Source: an uncultured bacterium (GTDB lineage Bacteria > Pseudomonadota > Alphaproteobacteria > Rs-D84). Taken from it: a stretch of 50,520 bases of DNA. The stretch is from the NCBI GenBank assembly GCA_950096895.1, contig CATNBF010000006.1:1-50520 (forward strand), read 5' to 3'. Position 1 is the first letter of the stretch; each line of letters starts with the position of its first letter. The notes below the pieces were generated by a model that saw nothing but the letters and a program-made list of their open reading frames with translations, was not told the DNA's origin and made no database searches. The position numbers were made by a program, and so were the translations under genes. Of the stretch, positions 30,105-39,726 are shown in pieces.

Positions 30105-30133
30105 TTGCCACCCAAAGGCAATTAAATTATAAT
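30105..30133 (+). promoter_or_regulatory. Sigma70-like promoter placed for a leaderless transcript
   Basis: TTGCCA-17 nt-TATAAT-7 nt-ATG (30141). Confidence 0.6.
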
Positions 30134-30140
30134 GATAGGC

Positions 30141-30521
30141 ATGAGAATAAAATACCTGGGGATATTTTTGGTCTTGGCGGCGTGTTCTTCACCCAATCGC
30201 GGCAGTTTGGATAACGCCACCGTCTTAAATTGGGAGAATGAGGCCGTCACCACCGAACAATTTGTTCGCGATCACAAGGCATGTTTAGGCATTAATCAGC
30301 CGTCATACATGCCCCGATCCCGCATTGCCAAATTATTGGCCCCGAACCAAAGCGGGCTGATGCCGGATTGGGATGGGCTGTGGGTGACATTTCAATCAAA
30401 TGAATATCGTGACGTTGGCCAACGGGCATTAATGTCTGTGCCGCGCACGGCAACATCACGCACGGTGGGATCATACCGGCGGTGCATGTTCCGACGCGGG
30501 TATTTGTTGCGGGCCGTATAA
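30141..30521 (+). CDS. Hypothetical lipoprotein
   Basis: MRIKYLGIFLVLAACSS: signal peptide and lipobox LAAC. Confidence 0.65.
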   Translation: MRIKYLGIFLVLAACSSPNRGSLDNATVLNWENEAVTTEQFVRDHKACLGINQPSYMPRSRIAKLLAPNQSGLMPDWDGLWVTFQSNEYRDVGQRALMSVPRTATSRTVGSYRRCMFRRGYLLRAV

Positions 30522-30539
30522 AATTTTATAGTCACCCCC

Positions 30540-30568
30540 TTGGATCCTGAATAAAATTGTGATATAAT
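30540..30568 (+). promoter_or_regulatory. Sigma70-like promoter of ftsQ placed for a leaderless transcript
   Basis: TTGGAT-17 nt-TATAAT-7 nt-ATG (30576). Confidence 0.65.
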
Positions 30569-30575
30569 AGACCAG

Positions 30576-31259
30576 ATGAAAAAATCTGTCTGGTTTTGGT
30601 TATGCTTTGTAATCGCTATTGTGCTGGCGACCTATTTTGCGACCCGTGTTATTATGGTGACATCGGGCCGGGGTCGATTGGGGCAAATACGTCATATTTC
30701 AATCACCACAGATGGGGAAAACGTGGATTTATCTGCCTTGGCCGCCGCCACCGGGATTGCCCCCGGCACGGCATCTTATCGGACCCGCCTGGGGCCGATC
30801 AATGCCCGAATTGCGGCGGTGCCCGGGGTTCGGGCGTCGGCGGTTCGGCGGTTGGCCAATGGAAATTTGGGGGTCCGCGCCGAAATGTATCAAACAATTG
30901 CCCTGTGGACAGATGATGGGGAAACATTTTTTCCTATATCGGGCAATGGAACCATTATCCGCACGCCACAGAAAAATCGCGCTCCGTCGGACGTCTTGTT
31001 TCGCGGCCCGGTGCCCCGTGACATTGATGAAATTACACGGGTGGCGGCAAACCTGGGGGGGGTGCTGGATTACATGGAATGGATTGAAAACCGCCGATGG
31101 AACATGCATACCACGGGGGGAATTGTTGTTTTATTACCCCAAGATGATCCTGCCGCCGCGGTTAGCAAGTTGTTAATCATGAATAAAAACAACCAAATTC
31201 TGGACAAAAAAATATCAACCATTGACATGCGTGACCATGCGCGTGTGCTTGTTAAATAA
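30576..31259 (+). CDS. ftsQ: Cell division protein FtsQ-like
   Basis: Short cytoplasmic tail, single TM, POTRA-like GQIRHISIT...LGPINARIAAVPGVRASAVRRLANGNLGVRAEMYQTIALWTDDGETFFPIS; immediately upstream of ftsA. Confidence 0.8.
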   Translation: MKKSVWFWLCFVIAIVLATYFATRVIMVTSGRGRLGQIRHISITTDGENVDLSALAAATGIAPGTASYRTRLGPINARIAAVPGVRASAVRRLANGNLGVRAEMYQTIALWTDDGETFFPISGNGTIIRTPQKNRAPSDVLFRGPVPRDIDEITRVAANLGGVLDYMEWIENRRWNMHTTGGIVVLLPQDDPAAAVSKLLIMNKNNQILDKKISTIDMRDHARVLVK

Positions 31260-31261
31260 AC

Positions 31262-33058
31262 GTGATGAATTTATTTGATTCGTCTTTTTTGTGCCTGGAT
31301 GTTGGCACCGCCGTCGTACGTGGGATCGCCCATTGCGTGCGTGGGGCACGTATTGTCCGATCGGCGGTCGCAACCGCCGAATGTGACGATACACCGGTCG
31401 CCGCCATAATGGCGGTTGTTGACAATCTGGAACACCAGATGGCCACCCGGTTTACATCTGCGTTTGTAACAGGAAATTTTGGCGATGTTGTTTTTGATAT
31501 TACCGCCCGTCAAACCAAATGGCACGGCCCACATAAAATTGTGGCCGCAGACGTGCGTGACCATGCAACAAAAATTGGGGCACCCGACGGCTTTCACCCA
31601 ATGCATATTATCCCATTACGCTATGACGGGATAAATATACGCAATATGGCCACCCCCATCGGCCAGGTGGATACCGCACTGATGTCTGTGTTTGGGGTAA
31701 TTTCGTATTCACAATCCCATATGTCACATGTGTTTGCCGCCTTGCGACGTGCCCATATTCAAACAGATGGCATTTTTGATTCGATGTTTTTGCTGGCGAC
31801 AGCTATGCGTCCCAAACGCCAAACAATTATGATTCTGGATATGGGGGCGTCGTATACGACGGCATCCATATGGACACCCCGCGGGCCGGTGGCCATGGTC
31901 AAGATCGCACGGGGGCAATCTGAAATTATCAAAAAGATCTCTGAGACGTTTGATATTGGTATGACCGATGCCGCGCGGGTGCGTGGGGGTATTCCCATTA
32001 ATGTGACAGATATGGACCGATTTACACCGGCCGATGCCTTGTTTGGATTTTCACGCGCCGATGTGGCCGATGTCATCAATCCTGTGATGATGGATATTTT
32101 AGGCGAGATTCGAAACAACATGGCCGCCGCCATGGCAAAATACGCCCCGGCCACCTTGATGATCTGTGGCGGGGGATCAGATATTGACGGTATTAACGAT
32201 CTGGTGGCCCAGATGTTTTCAATGCCGATACAAAACATTGGATCTGATGCCACGTTACGCGCCCTGTCGGATACGGTGTGGGATATGCAAACGCCGCGCA
32301 TTGTCGCCTATAACGCACGACGCGACCGCATCGCCCATATGATGCGCCGCATTACCCGTATCTTTCAACCCGGACGCCGCCCCAATCGCCCCCGGGGACG
32401 GGCCGCGGGCCAAATTCCCATTTTGCCCAGTACGCTGGCCTTTGATATGCGCGACCCCATGACATATACCATGTTTCAGTCGGCCGGAATATCAATGATC
32501 CACGTTGATATTATGGATGGATTTTTTGTTGATCGTGTCACAGGCAGCATTGACGACCTGTGTCATATTCGGGCCAATACACGGGCCCATCTATCGGTGC
32601 ATTTAATGACAGAAAGTCCGGCCCACTGGGCGGCCGATGCGATTGCCGCCGGGGCCGATACCGTGATTGTGTCGGCAGGCGCGGCCGGGGTCCGGGATGC
32701 AATTGGCGAAATTCGACGCCGCGGCCGGCGGTTGGGAATTGCCATTTCACCGGATACATCGTTAACGGTGCTAAAACCCATATTGCGGCAAATTGACGTT
32801 GTCTTGGTTATGTCGGTGCGCCCTGGGGCCGGTGGCCAAGAATTTATCCCCAATACACTGGGGCGGATTGCAACATTGGCGGCAACACGCAAAAAATATG
32901 GATTAAAATTTGAAATATCGGTCGATGGTGGAATTAATAATCATACGGCACCTGGGTGCTGGGGTGCGGGGGCCGATACGTTGGTTTCGGGATCATACCT
33001 GGCCCAGGCGGCCGATTTCCCCTTGGCGGTTCAAAATTTATTAAAACGCCGGCCATAG
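31262..33058 (+). CDS. FtsA-like actin-fold protein fused to a ribulose-phosphate 3-epimerase-like TIM barrel
   Basis: N-terminal ~370 aa: LCLDVGTAVVRGIA..., ISETFDIGMTDAARVRGG, LMICGGGSDIDGINDLVAQMFSMPIQNIG (FtsA). From ~32414: ILPSTLAFD...IHVDIMDGFFVDRVTG...HLSVHLM...VVLVMSVRPGAGGQEFIP...ISVDGGINN...GADTLVSGSYL (RPE). One uninterrupted frame. Confidence 0.85.
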   Translation: MMNLFDSSFLCLDVGTAVVRGIAHCVRGARIVRSAVATAECDDTPVAAIMAVVDNLEHQMATRFTSAFVTGNFGDVVFDITARQTKWHGPHKIVAADVRDHATKIGAPDGFHPMHIIPLRYDGINIRNMATPIGQVDTALMSVFGVISYSQSHMSHVFAALRRAHIQTDGIFDSMFLLATAMRPKRQTIMILDMGASYTTASIWTPRGPVAMVKIARGQSEIIKKISETFDIGMTDAARVRGGIPINVTDMDRFTPADALFGFSRADVADVINPVMMDILGEIRNNMAAAMAKYAPATLMICGGGSDIDGINDLVAQMFSMPIQNIGSDATLRALSDTVWDMQTPRIVAYNARRDRIAHMMRRITRIFQPGRRPNRPRGRAAGQIPILPSTLAFDMRDPMTYTMFQSAGISMIHVDIMDGFFVDRVTGSIDDLCHIRANTRAHLSVHLMTESPAHWAADAIAAGADTVIVSAGAAGVRDAIGEIRRRGRRLGIAISPDTSLTVLKPILRQIDVVLVMSVRPGAGGQEFIPNTLGRIATLAATRKKYGLKFEISVDGGINNHTAPGCWGAGADTLVSGSYLAQAADFPLAVQNLLKRRP

Positions 33059-33135
33059 GGCCCATCCCAAAACAGTCGCGCCAATAGCCAATACATGGGC
33101 AATTTTAATCATTGCCCCCGCCCATCAGCCAATAA

Positions 33136-33534
33136 TCAGGATTCAATCCGAATTTGACGCCCATCACCCGCCACATCAATATAGACATGAATGCACGCCA
33201 TCGGCAGGATATCCCCCGCAATCTCGGGCCATTCGATCAAGGTAATATCATTATCCAATGCGTGGATTAACCCAATTTCTGTCAGTTCAGAGGCATCCGT
33301 CACCCGATACAGATCAAAATGCGAAATCCCATCATAATTTTGAACGATGGTAAATGTCGGACTGGGCACCACGGTATCCCCCCCGCGCAAAGTCTGGATC
33401 ACCGTCCGGGCAATTTCTGACTTTCCCATTCCCAAATCGCCATGCAAGGCCACACACACCGGTGCCACCAGTGTTTTGGCAAATTCTGCCGCCCATTGAC
33501 GTGTTTCATCTAAATTTTTAGTTGTGATAATCAT
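33136..33534 (-). CDS. tsaE: tRNA threonylcarbamoyladenosine biosynthesis ATPase TsaE
   Basis: VALHGDLGMGKSEIARTVIQTL...VPSPTFTIVQNYD...HFDLYRV...EIGL...LIEWPEI. Confidence 0.93.
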   Translation of the reverse strand: MIITTKNLDETRQWAAEFAKTLVAPVCVALHGDLGMGKSEIARTVIQTLRGGDTVVPSPTFTIVQNYDGISHFDLYRVTDASELTEIGLIHALDNDITLIEWPEIAGDILPMACIHVYIDVAGDGRQIRIES

Positions 33535-33639
33535 TGCAAAGCATCATAATATTCCCCCCAATTAATATCAAATGTTTTCTTGCATCTGGCAAAAAAAATG
33601 ATATAAATAATGGACAAAATACAAAAAGGACAACAAGTA

Positions 33640-34059
33640 ATGTTAAAAAGTAATAAAAATTTCATCAAAATTGCCATGGGAATCATGATGGCTGGGGCGA
33701 CCATATCGATGGCGCGCGCCGACCAAGAAACACCGGCATCATCGGCCCCAACCCAGACAGTGACTAACGACACAACATCACGGTCAAACGCGGTCACCGC
33801 GGCATTGGGCGATCATTATGCATCAGTTGAAAAAATGATGAAAACATTATTAAAATTCATGAACAATCCGGAAATCGATCACAAATCGGCGGCATATAAA
33901 GATGCTATCAAATTATTTGATGACATGATGCTGGTCTTGAAAAGTCGCGATCGCGCCATCAAAGCGGCCCAGGGTAAAGCAAATGCCCCCCAAGATTCAA
34001 CCGCCATTGTGTTGCCGGAAACAATCCAAATTCGCAACGCCGCCCAAAAATCGAAGTAA
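33640..34059 (+). CDS. Hypothetical secreted protein
   Basis: MLKSNKNFIKIAMGIMMAGATISMARAD signal peptide; 139 aa. Confidence 0.6.
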   Translation: MLKSNKNFIKIAMGIMMAGATISMARADQETPASSAPTQTVTNDTTSRSNAVTAALGDHYASVEKMMKTLLKFMNNPEIDHKSAAYKDAIKLFDDMMLVLKSRDRAIKAAQGKANAPQDSTAIVLPETIQIRNAAQKSK

Positions 34060-34082
34060 ACGTGACCAAAGGAATATAAAAG

Positions 34083-34379
34083 ATGAAAAAATTAAAATGG
34101 ATGGGCGTGGCATCAATTACATTGGCGGGTGCATATATTGCCATGATGTATCTGGGCTATGTCCCGGATATTCGGGATTATTTGCCCAACAAAAAAATTC
34201 CGGTCGATACATCGGCCCATGATGTCTATTTAGACAAAGGGGAAATCGATGCGTGGTTAAAAAAACTGGATAAACACGACAGTATTCGCAAGGTGCACAC
34301 CGAAGATAACTTGATCCAGTCATTGGATAATTACAAGCGCGTTATCTCGCACCGTCGAATGCGGCAACAAGAAAAATAA
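34083..34379 (+). CDS. Hypothetical membrane-anchored protein
   Basis: 98 aa, N-terminal TM, charged C-terminus. Confidence 0.55.
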   Translation: MKKLKWMGVASITLAGAYIAMMYLGYVPDIRDYLPNKKIPVDTSAHDVYLDKGEIDAWLKKLDKHDSIRKVHTEDNLIQSLDNYKRVISHRRMRQQEK

Positions 34380-34394
34380 ATCAAAGGTCGATCT

Positions 34395-34706
34395 ATGGCA
34401 AAACTACTGCGAAATATTGATGCTGTCTCTGTGTTAAGCGCGGTGTTTATCATTGCCATTGCGGTGCAATTGCCTTTGTTTTTGTTAAAGTATCCTAAAC
34501 ACGACACCAAAGACAAGCAGCCACCATTTGACTTTTTACCCGATAGCGTTGCGATCACGCCACCGAAAAAGTATACCCCATCGGATACCTTGTTCTATTA
34601 TTGGCAAGAATATCAACAAGCGACCAAAATAATGCAGCAAAAGCATAAACAATACTGGGATTATATGAACGCATATAAAAAGAAAAAGATGGGTCGTAAA
34701 AGATAA
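34395..34706 (+). CDS. Hypothetical membrane-anchored protein
   Basis: 103 aa, one TM (VLSAVFIIAIAVQLPLFLL), basic C-terminus, followed by a terminator. Confidence 0.55.
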   Translation: MAKLLRNIDAVSVLSAVFIIAIAVQLPLFLLKYPKHDTKDKQPPFDFLPDSVAITPPKKYTPSDTLFYYWQEYQQATKIMQQKHKQYWDYMNAYKKKKMGRKR

Positions 34707-34738
34707 AAAACGCCGCAAATCGCGGCGATTTTTTTATT
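34704..34738. terminator. Rho-independent terminator between convergent genes
   Basis: TAAAAAACGCCGCAAATCGCGGCGATTTTTTTATT. Confidence 0.85.
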
Positions 34739-36728
34739 CCAGCAATAACAAATCATCTTCTAGTTTATGGATGGCATCGCGATATTCACCGGCCGCTTCA
34801 AATTCCAGGTTTTCCGCCGCATCGCGCATTTTTCGGGTTAAATCTTTGATCTGTTTACGGATCGACGCCGCATCCATAACGCCACCCGATTTATCATAAA
34901 CAAAGCGACGGGCCTTGTCTGTCTTGTCTTCTTTTTCGCCAACCTCTGCAAAAACGGCCTTGGATACTGTTTTTGGGGTAATATTATGTTCACGATTGTA
35001 CGCCATCTGTTTTTCACGACGTCGGGCGGTCTCGCCCAAGGCGGCCTGCATTGAATCTGTTATTTTATCTGCATACAAAATCACACGCCCATTGGCATTA
35101 CGGGCCGCACGCCCAATGGTTTGAATCAATGATCGGGTCGACCGCAGAAAGCCTTCTTTGTCTGCATCCATAATTGCGACCAATTCACATTCGGGAACGT
35201 CCAATCCTTCGCGTAATAGATTGATTCCCACCAAGACATCATATTTGCCCAAACGCAAATCACGTAACAATTCAATACGTTCCAGGGTTTCAATATCACT
35301 ATGCAGATAGCGGGCACGTACACCATTTTCATTTAGATAGTCGGTCAACTGCTCTGCCATTTTCTTGGTCAGCGTTGTAACCAATACGCGCCCAGAAACC
35401 CGTTTCACCTCGTCCAATAGATCATCAACTTGGTGGGCGGTGGGCTTTATATCACAAACCGGATCCAACAGACCGGTGGGACGGATCACCTGTTCTGCGA
35501 CAATGCCACCCGATTGTTCCAGTTCCCATGTCGCCGGTGTTGCCGACACAAATATCGTCTGGGGACGCAACGCATCCCATTCTCCGAATGTCAACGGCCG
35601 GTTATCAATACACGCCGGCAAACGGAATCCATATTGCGCCAATGTTTCTTTACGTGCCCGATCCCCACGCGACATGGCAGAAATCTGGGGAACGGTCACG
35701 TGACTTTCGTCAATAAACAAAACGGCGTCACGCGGTAAATATTCAAATAATGTCGGCGGTGGCATGCCCGGGGCCCGCCCAGATAGGTAACGCGAATAAT
35801 TTTCAATCCCGCGGCATGTTCCCGTACTTTCCATCATTTCGATATCGAAATTTACACGCTCGCGCAGACGTTGCTCTTCGATATACTTCATATTATCATG
35901 AAAGTAATCCAGTCGTTCTTTCAGATCTGTTTTAATTTCCCCAATGGCCTGTAAGATCGATGGCATGGGTGTCGCATAGTGGGTATTGGGATAAACCGCA
36001 ATCCGGTCCAGTTTTTGCAACCGCGCCCCAGTCAAGGTATCAAATTCCCAAATTTCTTCGATTTCATCGCCAAAGAATGATAATTTCCATGCCCGATCCA
36101 ATGCGTGTGATGGAAACACATCCAAGGTGTCGCCCCGTACACGAAAATGTCCCCGTTCAAAGGCCAAATCGTTACGCGTATACTGAATATCCACCAAGGC
36201 CCGCATCACATCCCGCATGCCGATTTTATCACCCGCATTCAGAACCAGTTTCATCCCTGCATACTGTTCTGGTGACCCCATCCCGTATATAGATGACACG
36301 GACGAGACAACAATCACATCCCGTTCTTCTAACATGGCGCGTGTCGCACTATGGCGCATACGATCCAACTGCTCGTTAATAGATGCATCTTTGTCGATAT
36401 AGGTATCGGTGGTGGGCATATAGGCTTCGGGTTGATAATAATCATAATACGAAACGAAATATTCCACATGATTGCGTGGAAAAAACGCCTTCATTTCTGT
36501 ATATAATTGCGCCGCCAAGATTTTATTCGGGGCCATAATCAATGCAGGCCGGCCCAAATTCGCGATCACATTCGCCATGGTAAATGTCTTGCCAGATCCC
36601 GTCACCCCTAATAAAACCTGGGATCGGCGGCCGTCACGCACCCCGTCGGTCAATTCACGAATGGCTGTCGGCTGATCCCCCATGGGGGCATAATTACTTT
36701 CTAATGAAAAGACATTTTTTTTATTCAC
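34734..36728 (-). CDS. uvrB: Excinuclease ABC subunit B
   Basis: [21 protein letters not shown]...[17 protein letters not shown]...[22 protein letters not shown]...[13 protein letters not shown]. Confidence 0.98.
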   Translation of the reverse strand: MNKKNVFSLESNYAPMGDQPTAIRELTDGVRDGRRSQVLLGVTGSGKTFTMANVIANLGRPALIMAPNKILAAQLYTEMKAFFPRNHVEYFVSYYDYYQPEAYMPTTDTYIDKDASINEQLDRMRHSATRAMLEERDVIVVSSVSSIYGMGSPEQYAGMKLVLNAGDKIGMRDVMRALVDIQYTRNDLAFERGHFRVRGDTLDVFPSHALDRAWKLSFFGDEIEEIWEFDTLTGARLQKLDRIAVYPNTHYATPMPSILQAIGEIKTDLKERLDYFHDNMKYIEEQRLRERVNFDIEMMESTGTCRGIENYSRYLSGRAPGMPPPTLFEYLPRDAVLFIDESHVTVPQISAMSRGDRARKETLAQYGFRLPACIDNRPLTFGEWDALRPQTIFVSATPATWELEQSGGIVAEQVIRPTGLLDPVCDIKPTAHQVDDLLDEVKRVSGRVLVTTLTKKMAEQLTDYLNENGVRARYLHSDIETLERIELLRDLRLGKYDVLVGINLLREGLDVPECELVAIMDADKEGFLRSTRSLIQTIGRAARNANGRVILYADKITDSMQAALGETARRREKQMAYNREHNITPKTVSKAVFAEVGEKEDKTDKARRFVYDKSGGVMDAASIRKQIKDLTRKMRDAAENLEFEAAGEYRDAIHKLEDDLLLLE

Positions 36729-36775
36729 AAGTCTTAATATAATTCATTATAATGAAATTACAAGGACAGAAGAGA

Positions 36776-39247
36776 ATGGCAAATAAACCCAAATTATTTC
36801 GTCGCCTGGTGGGCGGCATAATGATCGCGGTGGGAATAATCCTGGTCGCGGTGGTGGCGGTGCCACCGATGATAACGCTGAATGCATTACGGCCCCGCAT
36901 CGAACAAACCATTGCCCAGCGCATGGGTATAGATGCCAAAATCCGGGGAAATGTGCGGATATCATTAATCGGGGGGGCAACCATATCTGCCCGGGATATC
37001 GTGGTCCCAGATGGGGTTGTCGCCATGACCCAGTTTTCTATTCCCTTGTGGTCGATATTTAATTTGTCGGCGGCCCCGCTATCGGGTGATGTGATTATTT
37101 CGGGGGCCCGGCTGAATGTGACACGATTGGTCCCGGTGTCATTTGATAATCCCATCGATATTCGTGATTCGTGGATCGAATTCTATGGCAAGACATACGA
37201 AATCGTCAACGCCACCATCCGTGGGGGCCAAATGCGCGGCATGGTTCGCACAGATCAGCACAAATATGAAATTGATTATGCCGGGGATGAATTTATTATC
37301 AAAAATCGGGCAAATGATTTGCTGATCACTGGACACTTGTATTCAGATGGTTCGGCCCGTGGGAAAATGCGGTTGGATGCCGCAGATGTTAATGCATGGT
37401 TTGAATTTTCATCACCAAAAATCGACACACCTGTTCGATTATCTATGGATTTTGATTGGGATGGCGGCTATGGCTTTAACTTTACCCATATCCAAGGGGA
37501 TAATTTTACCGGTGATATCCATTTATTGCCCAATGGGGGTCGGGATATCCGGTTAAAGGCATGGGATATGAACCTTGACCTGGGATTCTTGATGCAGCCC
37601 AGTGCCCTGTTCACCAATACCGTATTGGATTTAGATTTTTCGGGCAACTTAACCTTTGCGGGTCATACGTTCCATCACCTGGGGGTGATGATGCGGGGTG
37701 GCCCAGACAGTGTTCATATCGAAAAAATAACCGCCGATGACATTCAAATTTCGGGCGGCACCATCACCGCCGATGGTGCACGTGATGTGTTTGTAAAAAT
37801 CCCCTATGACGGTATGCCGGCAACATGTCTGTTTTCTGGGACACCCAATGCATGGCGGTGCGGAAACTTTACATGGGGAAACATATCTGGATCGATTGAT
37901 GTTGATGGCGACACCTTTAACATCTTTGTTCAATCAACAGACGCGGCCCCCGATGGAATTGATATACGCCAGATGACACAAAAACTGGGGGTTCAAGGCA
38001 AGATCGTTTTTCAATTTTCAGATATCGCAGGAACCATTAACCTGGATAACAATGGGATTAAGTCACAATTAAACTTTGCCCACGACAGAAATATCCGATG
38101 GATCGGATCCCAGATTGCCCCCATTTCAAATGCCATGCGTGATGATATTGGCAACTTTATCTGGATGGGTGACGTTATGGAATTTACCCCCCATTCGGGA
38201 AAATGGCACCTGTGGATGCGGGGACGGGAATTCCAGCTACGCGGGAAAAACATCTTTGACCTGGCCCAGATCCCCCAGCCGGTTTTTCTGCGGGATATGG
38301 ATTACACAATATCAGGGATCTTTAATGAAACAAATATCTCTAATATGCGTGTAACCATTGGCGGCCATGAATTCACCGGTGCCATGGCCGACCAAATGAT
38401 TACGCTGGATACCAACACGCTAAATATCGATGATTTTATCAACCCAGAATTTGTCGATAATTATCCAGAACTGGAATTTATGATCAATTCCCCCATTATG
38501 ACGCCATTTGATTGGGGACTGAATTTGTCACTGGGGGCGGATATTGTCATTTATAATGGAAACGCGTTTCAGAATTTCCTTTATACCCTTAAACCAGACC
38601 GCCAGACGTTTTCTATATCGGACAATGATCGGGGCAACATGATGGCCCAAATAACACGCCAGAAAAAGAATTATAATATATCACTGGTGCTGGACCGGTT
38701 TGTTATATCGGCCCCGCTGTTAAACCCATCCATGCCGTTAAACATCCAAGACACGATGATCACCGCAACCGCAGAAATGACCACATCGGGCCAGATTGCA
38801 TACGATATCCATCATAACCTGCGCGGGAATTTGGATATGACAATGATTGGGGGCCGTTTAGTGGGCCTGGGGCTGGATGACTTTTACGCGGTAGCCGCGA
38901 ATTTGAACACCACCAATGCGGAAATGATCCTGGCACGCGCCTTGGATGGGGGCCAGACACGAATTAAACAAATTCATATCATCGGGCAATATGATGATGG
39001 AAACTTTGAAACAACACGCCCCATGACAATCACATTACCCCATGTGGATGCCCGTGGTCAATTGGCCATCACAGATGGTCTGATGTTGGCGGATATTGAT
39101 TTGGTATTGCGCGGTACGGCCCCCATGCCGGCCCCAATCGCCTTGCAAATCAATGGGGATACGCGAACGTATTCATTATCCCAGATTATGATTCATTTTG
39201 ATTCTGATTATATGCGGGATTTTGTCCGTAGCCACGACAAGTTCTAG
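36776..39247 (+). CDS. AsmA-like inner-membrane protein
   Basis: N-terminal TM then NALRPRIEQTIAQRMGIDAKIRGNVRISLIGGATISARDIVVPDG; large beta-rich periplasmic protein. Confidence 0.75.
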   Translation: MANKPKLFRRLVGGIMIAVGIILVAVVAVPPMITLNALRPRIEQTIAQRMGIDAKIRGNVRISLIGGATISARDIVVPDGVVAMTQFSIPLWSIFNLSAAPLSGDVIISGARLNVTRLVPVSFDNPIDIRDSWIEFYGKTYEIVNATIRGGQMRGMVRTDQHKYEIDYAGDEFIIKNRANDLLITGHLYSDGSARGKMRLDAADVNAWFEFSSPKIDTPVRLSMDFDWDGGYGFNFTHIQGDNFTGDIHLLPNGGRDIRLKAWDMNLDLGFLMQPSALFTNTVLDLDFSGNLTFAGHTFHHLGVMMRGGPDSVHIEKITADDIQISGGTITADGARDVFVKIPYDGMPATCLFSGTPNAWRCGNFTWGNISGSIDVDGDTFNIFVQSTDAAPDGIDIRQMTQKLGVQGKIVFQFSDIAGTINLDNNGIKSQLNFAHDRNIRWIGSQIAPISNAMRDDIGNFIWMGDVMEFTPHSGKWHLWMRGREFQLRGKNIFDLAQIPQPVFLRDMDYTISGIFNETNISNMRVTIGGHEFTGAMADQMITLDTNTLNIDDFINPEFVDNYPELEFMINSPIMTPFDWGLNLSLGADIVIYNGNAFQNFLYTLKPDRQTFSISDNDRGNMMAQITRQKKNYNISLVLDRFVISAPLLNPSMPLNIQDTMITATAEMTTSGQIAYDIHHNLRGNLDMTMIGGRLVGLGLDDFYAVAANLNTTNAEMILARALDGGQTRIKQIHIIGQYDDGNFETTRPMTITLPHVDARGQLAITDGLMLADIDLVLRGTAPMPAPIALQINGDTRTYSLSQIMIHFDSDYMRDFVRSHDKF

Positions 39248-39612
39248 CGACGGCGATTATTACCCGCCCGCCAAAAGTCTTCGCGCCCCATGGCCCGACC
39301 ATCAATATCGATATAGTGACGTGTATTCCCACGACGCACGATATAACGGCCATCGGCAAAAAATTCAATGCCGCGCTGGCCCTGGACCAGGATTTTATCA
39401 GGCCCAATCAAATCTGCCCGCGCCCCCAGCAACAGACGCGCCGCCGCATCCGTCCATCGATTACCGGATGTGACATATGGGACATATAAAATATCGCCAC
39501 GTTTGACCAGGCGGCCCAAATTATACTTGTATGCGTTTTGTTCCAAAATATACGATTGAAACGGCGTCAGACGCATTTGCTGGCATAATGTTAAAACCTT
39601 GGATTGATACAT
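39244..39612 (-). CDS. Hypothetical protein with LysM-like N-terminal segment
   Basis: ILEQNAYKYNLGRLVKRGDILYVPYV looks LysM-like; 122 aa. Confidence 0.45.
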   Translation of the reverse strand: MYQSKVLTLCQQMRLTPFQSYILEQNAYKYNLGRLVKRGDILYVPYVTSGNRWTDAAARLLLGARADLIGPDKILVQGQRGIEFFADGRYIVRRGNTRHYIDIDGRAMGREDFWRAGNNRRR

Positions 39613-39679
39613 TATCCGTTCCCCCCATGGCCAAAAGTATATCCGAAAAAAACGTCATGCCAACAGGACGTAATTCATA

Positions 39680-39712
39680 TAACAAAAAACCCGCCACATG
39701 GCGGGTTTGATG
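39680..39712. terminator. Rho-independent terminator
   Basis: AAAAAACCCGCCACATGGCGGGTTTG. Confidence 0.65.
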
Positions 39713-39726
39713 CATACAGCGCGGTT

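Noticed and set aside
32423-33058. Stand-alone rpe gene starting at TTG 32423
   Set aside because: No Shine-Dalgarno, no stop codon ends FtsA before it, and the frame is continuous; fusion is the simpler reading, though internal initiation cannot be excluded.
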